Below are positions 6,780 through 7,534 of a stretch of DNA of 7,534 bases, piece after piece (the stretch's first letter is position 1; every line of letters begins with the position of its first letter). The notes beneath the pieces were generated by a model. That model made no database searches, had not been told where the DNA came from, and saw only the letters and a list, made by a program, of their open reading frames with translations. A program made the translations under genes and the position numbers. Origin of the DNA: Candidatus Zhuqueibacterota bacterium (GTDB taxonomy: Bacteria > Zhuqueibacterota > Zhuqueibacteria > Oceanimicrobiales > Oceanimicrobiaceae); contig JAABYK010000030.1 of assembly GCA_011775825.1 (NCBI GenBank), positions 21,491 through 29,024 on the forward strand, given 5' to 3'.

Positions 6780-7358
6780 ATGATTCAGGATATATTCACA
6801 TATATACAAGAAACCGTCGGATTAGAATTCGAATCGATGCTCACACTCGGCCAAATGGCCCTGCGAGCGTTTGTCATTTATTTTGCAGCCTTATTCATGA
6901 TCCGTCTTAGCGGCGATAAACGCTTTTTAGGCAGACATGCTGCATTCGATGTCATCCTTGGAATCATTCTTGGATCGCTCTTAAGTCGTGCAATTAACGG
7001 CACCGCTTCATTTGTAGAGACAATCGGAGCGGGGATCGTGCTCGTGGGGATGCATTGGTTTTTCGCCGTTCTCGCGTTTCACTCTTCTCGATTTGGCAGG
7101 CTCATTAATGGCGAAGAGTGTGTGCTGGTTCAAGAAGGTAAATTCAAGTGGGATGGCATGCGTAAGGGGTTTATCAGCAAGGATGACCTCCTGGAAGCGT
7201 TGCGAATCGAGGCGCATGTATCAGACACGAAGGACGTGAAGTTAGCGTACCTTGAACGAAATGGATATATCAGCATTATACCCAGCGAGCCAACCCCCCA
7301 AATCGTTGAAGTAGATGTTGAAGACGGGGTTCAAACGGTTCGCTTGGAAATTGCGTGA
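6780..7358 (+). CDS. DUF421 / YetF-like inner membrane protein
   Basis: This 192-residue membrane protein belongs to the short form of the DUF421 (COG2323, YetF-like) family. A short N-terminal helix is followed by three membrane segments at about 21-41, 54-73 and 80-101. The family signature SGDKRFLGRHAAFDVILGII occupies 44-63, ahead of LSRAINGTA. A cytoplasmic alpha/beta domain follows from about 104, with GEECVLVQEGKFKWDGMRKGFISKDDLLEALR-like sequence and a KLAYLERNGYISIIP strand pair. The family function is uncertain; B. subtilis relatives are linked to sporulation and membrane or spore properties. AAGGAGA (6764-6770) lies 9 nt before the ATG. It follows the DUF5335-like gene by 2 nt, so the two are almost certainly cotranslated from one mRNA. 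Nothing is truncated. Confidence 0.88.
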   Translation: MIQDIFTYIQETVGLEFESMLTLGQMALRAFVIYFAALFMIRLSGDKRFLGRHAAFDVILGIILGSLLSRAINGTASFVETIGAGIVLVGMHWFFAVLAFHSSRFGRLINGEECVLVQEGKFKWDGMRKGFISKDDLLEALRIEAHVSDTKDVKLAYLERNGYISIIPSEPTPQIVEVDVEDGVQTVRLEIA

Positions 7359-7421
7359 GTTGGTGAGAAAGGACAGCGGCTTGAGACACTATTTTCAAAA
7401 TCGATAAAAGGGAGTGATAAC

Positions 7422-7534
7422 ATGAGTTTCCAATTTGTTCCCGGTAACAAAGTTGAGGTGCCGGAGATACCCTATGACGATGACGTCGTTTTACCAGCAA
7501 AAAAAACTGCTTTGATTGTCGTCGATATGCAGAA
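7422..7534 (+). CDS. Cysteine hydrolase (isochorismatase/nicotinamidase superfamily), 5' part only
   Basis: The ATG at 7422 opens a frame that continues past the window end; 37 complete codons are visible. The SD GGGAG (7410-7414, within AAGGGAGTGAT) is 7 nt upstream. After a 25-residue leader (MSFQFVPGNKVEVPEIPYDD and on) comes KKTALIVVDMQ, the first beta strand of isochorismatase-fold cysteine hydrolases, whose catalytic Asp is the D in VVDMQ (D35). The active-site Lys and Cys lie beyond the window. The superfamily includes nicotinamidase (PncA), ureidoacrylate and N-carbamoylsarcosine amidases. A nicotinamidase would fit the nicotinate phosphoribosyltransferase at 3357, but 37 residues cannot decide this. 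It follows the DUF421 gene by 63 nt without a visible terminator. Confidence 0.82.
   Translation, partial: MSFQFVPGNKVEVPEIPYDDDVVLPAKKTALIVVDMQ

Noticed and set aside
7391..7401. ATTTT-C-AAAAT inverted repeat before the hydrolase gene.
   Set aside because: Five AT pairs around one base are too weak and too common to call a terminator or operator.

Overview
The window is a compact bacterial chromosome segment in which every supported gene lies on the + strand. Base composition is roughly balanced and looks uniform by eye. Shine-Dalgarno (SD) motifs of the AAGGAGG / GAGGTG type precede most genes, and neighbours overlap or nearly touch. I see no insertion sequences, tRNAs, rRNAs, CRISPR arrays or phage genes. 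The gene set (DUF5335-like protein, short-form DUF421/YetF protein, sll1863-like coiled coil, HPF-cold-shock fusion) recalls environmental, often uncultured bacterial lineages. The sequence does not identify the phylum, and I give no firm name.

Layout. Positions 1-133 are a leader with no convincing gene and one weak terminator-like hairpin. A tight block follows at 134-6242. It holds a galT-type hexose-1-phosphate nucleotidylyltransferase, the membrane AAA+ protease FtsH (4-nt ATGA overlap), a 96-residue coiled-coil protein resembling the sll1863 stress family (38-nt overlap with ftsH), nicotinate phosphoribosyltransferase, an HPF/RaiA-like ribosome-associated protein fused to a cold-shock domain (TTG start), and a COG1926-type phosphoribosyltransferase (1-nt overlap). 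Positions 6243-6375 are a 133-bp gap with two perfect palindromes, the best candidate control region in the window. A second group follows: a DUF5335-like protein, a DUF421/YetF-like membrane protein 2 nt later, and the first 37 codons of an isochorismatase-fold cysteine hydrolase that runs off the end.

How the genes may work together. The first block mixes protein quality control (FtsH), ribosome protection or RNA handling (HPF-CSD), a small stress-type coiled coil, NAD salvage (nicotinate phosphoribosyltransferase) and a second PRPP-fold enzyme. The truncated hydrolase belongs to the superfamily that includes nicotinamidase. If it is one, the segment would encode nicotinamide to nicotinate to nicotinate mononucleotide. 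The whole reads as a stress or dormancy-recovery locus that couples NAD replenishment with ribosome preservation and membrane proteolysis. That reading is inferred from gene content and spacing only. The individual families are known, but the combination and the palindromic control region deserve attention.
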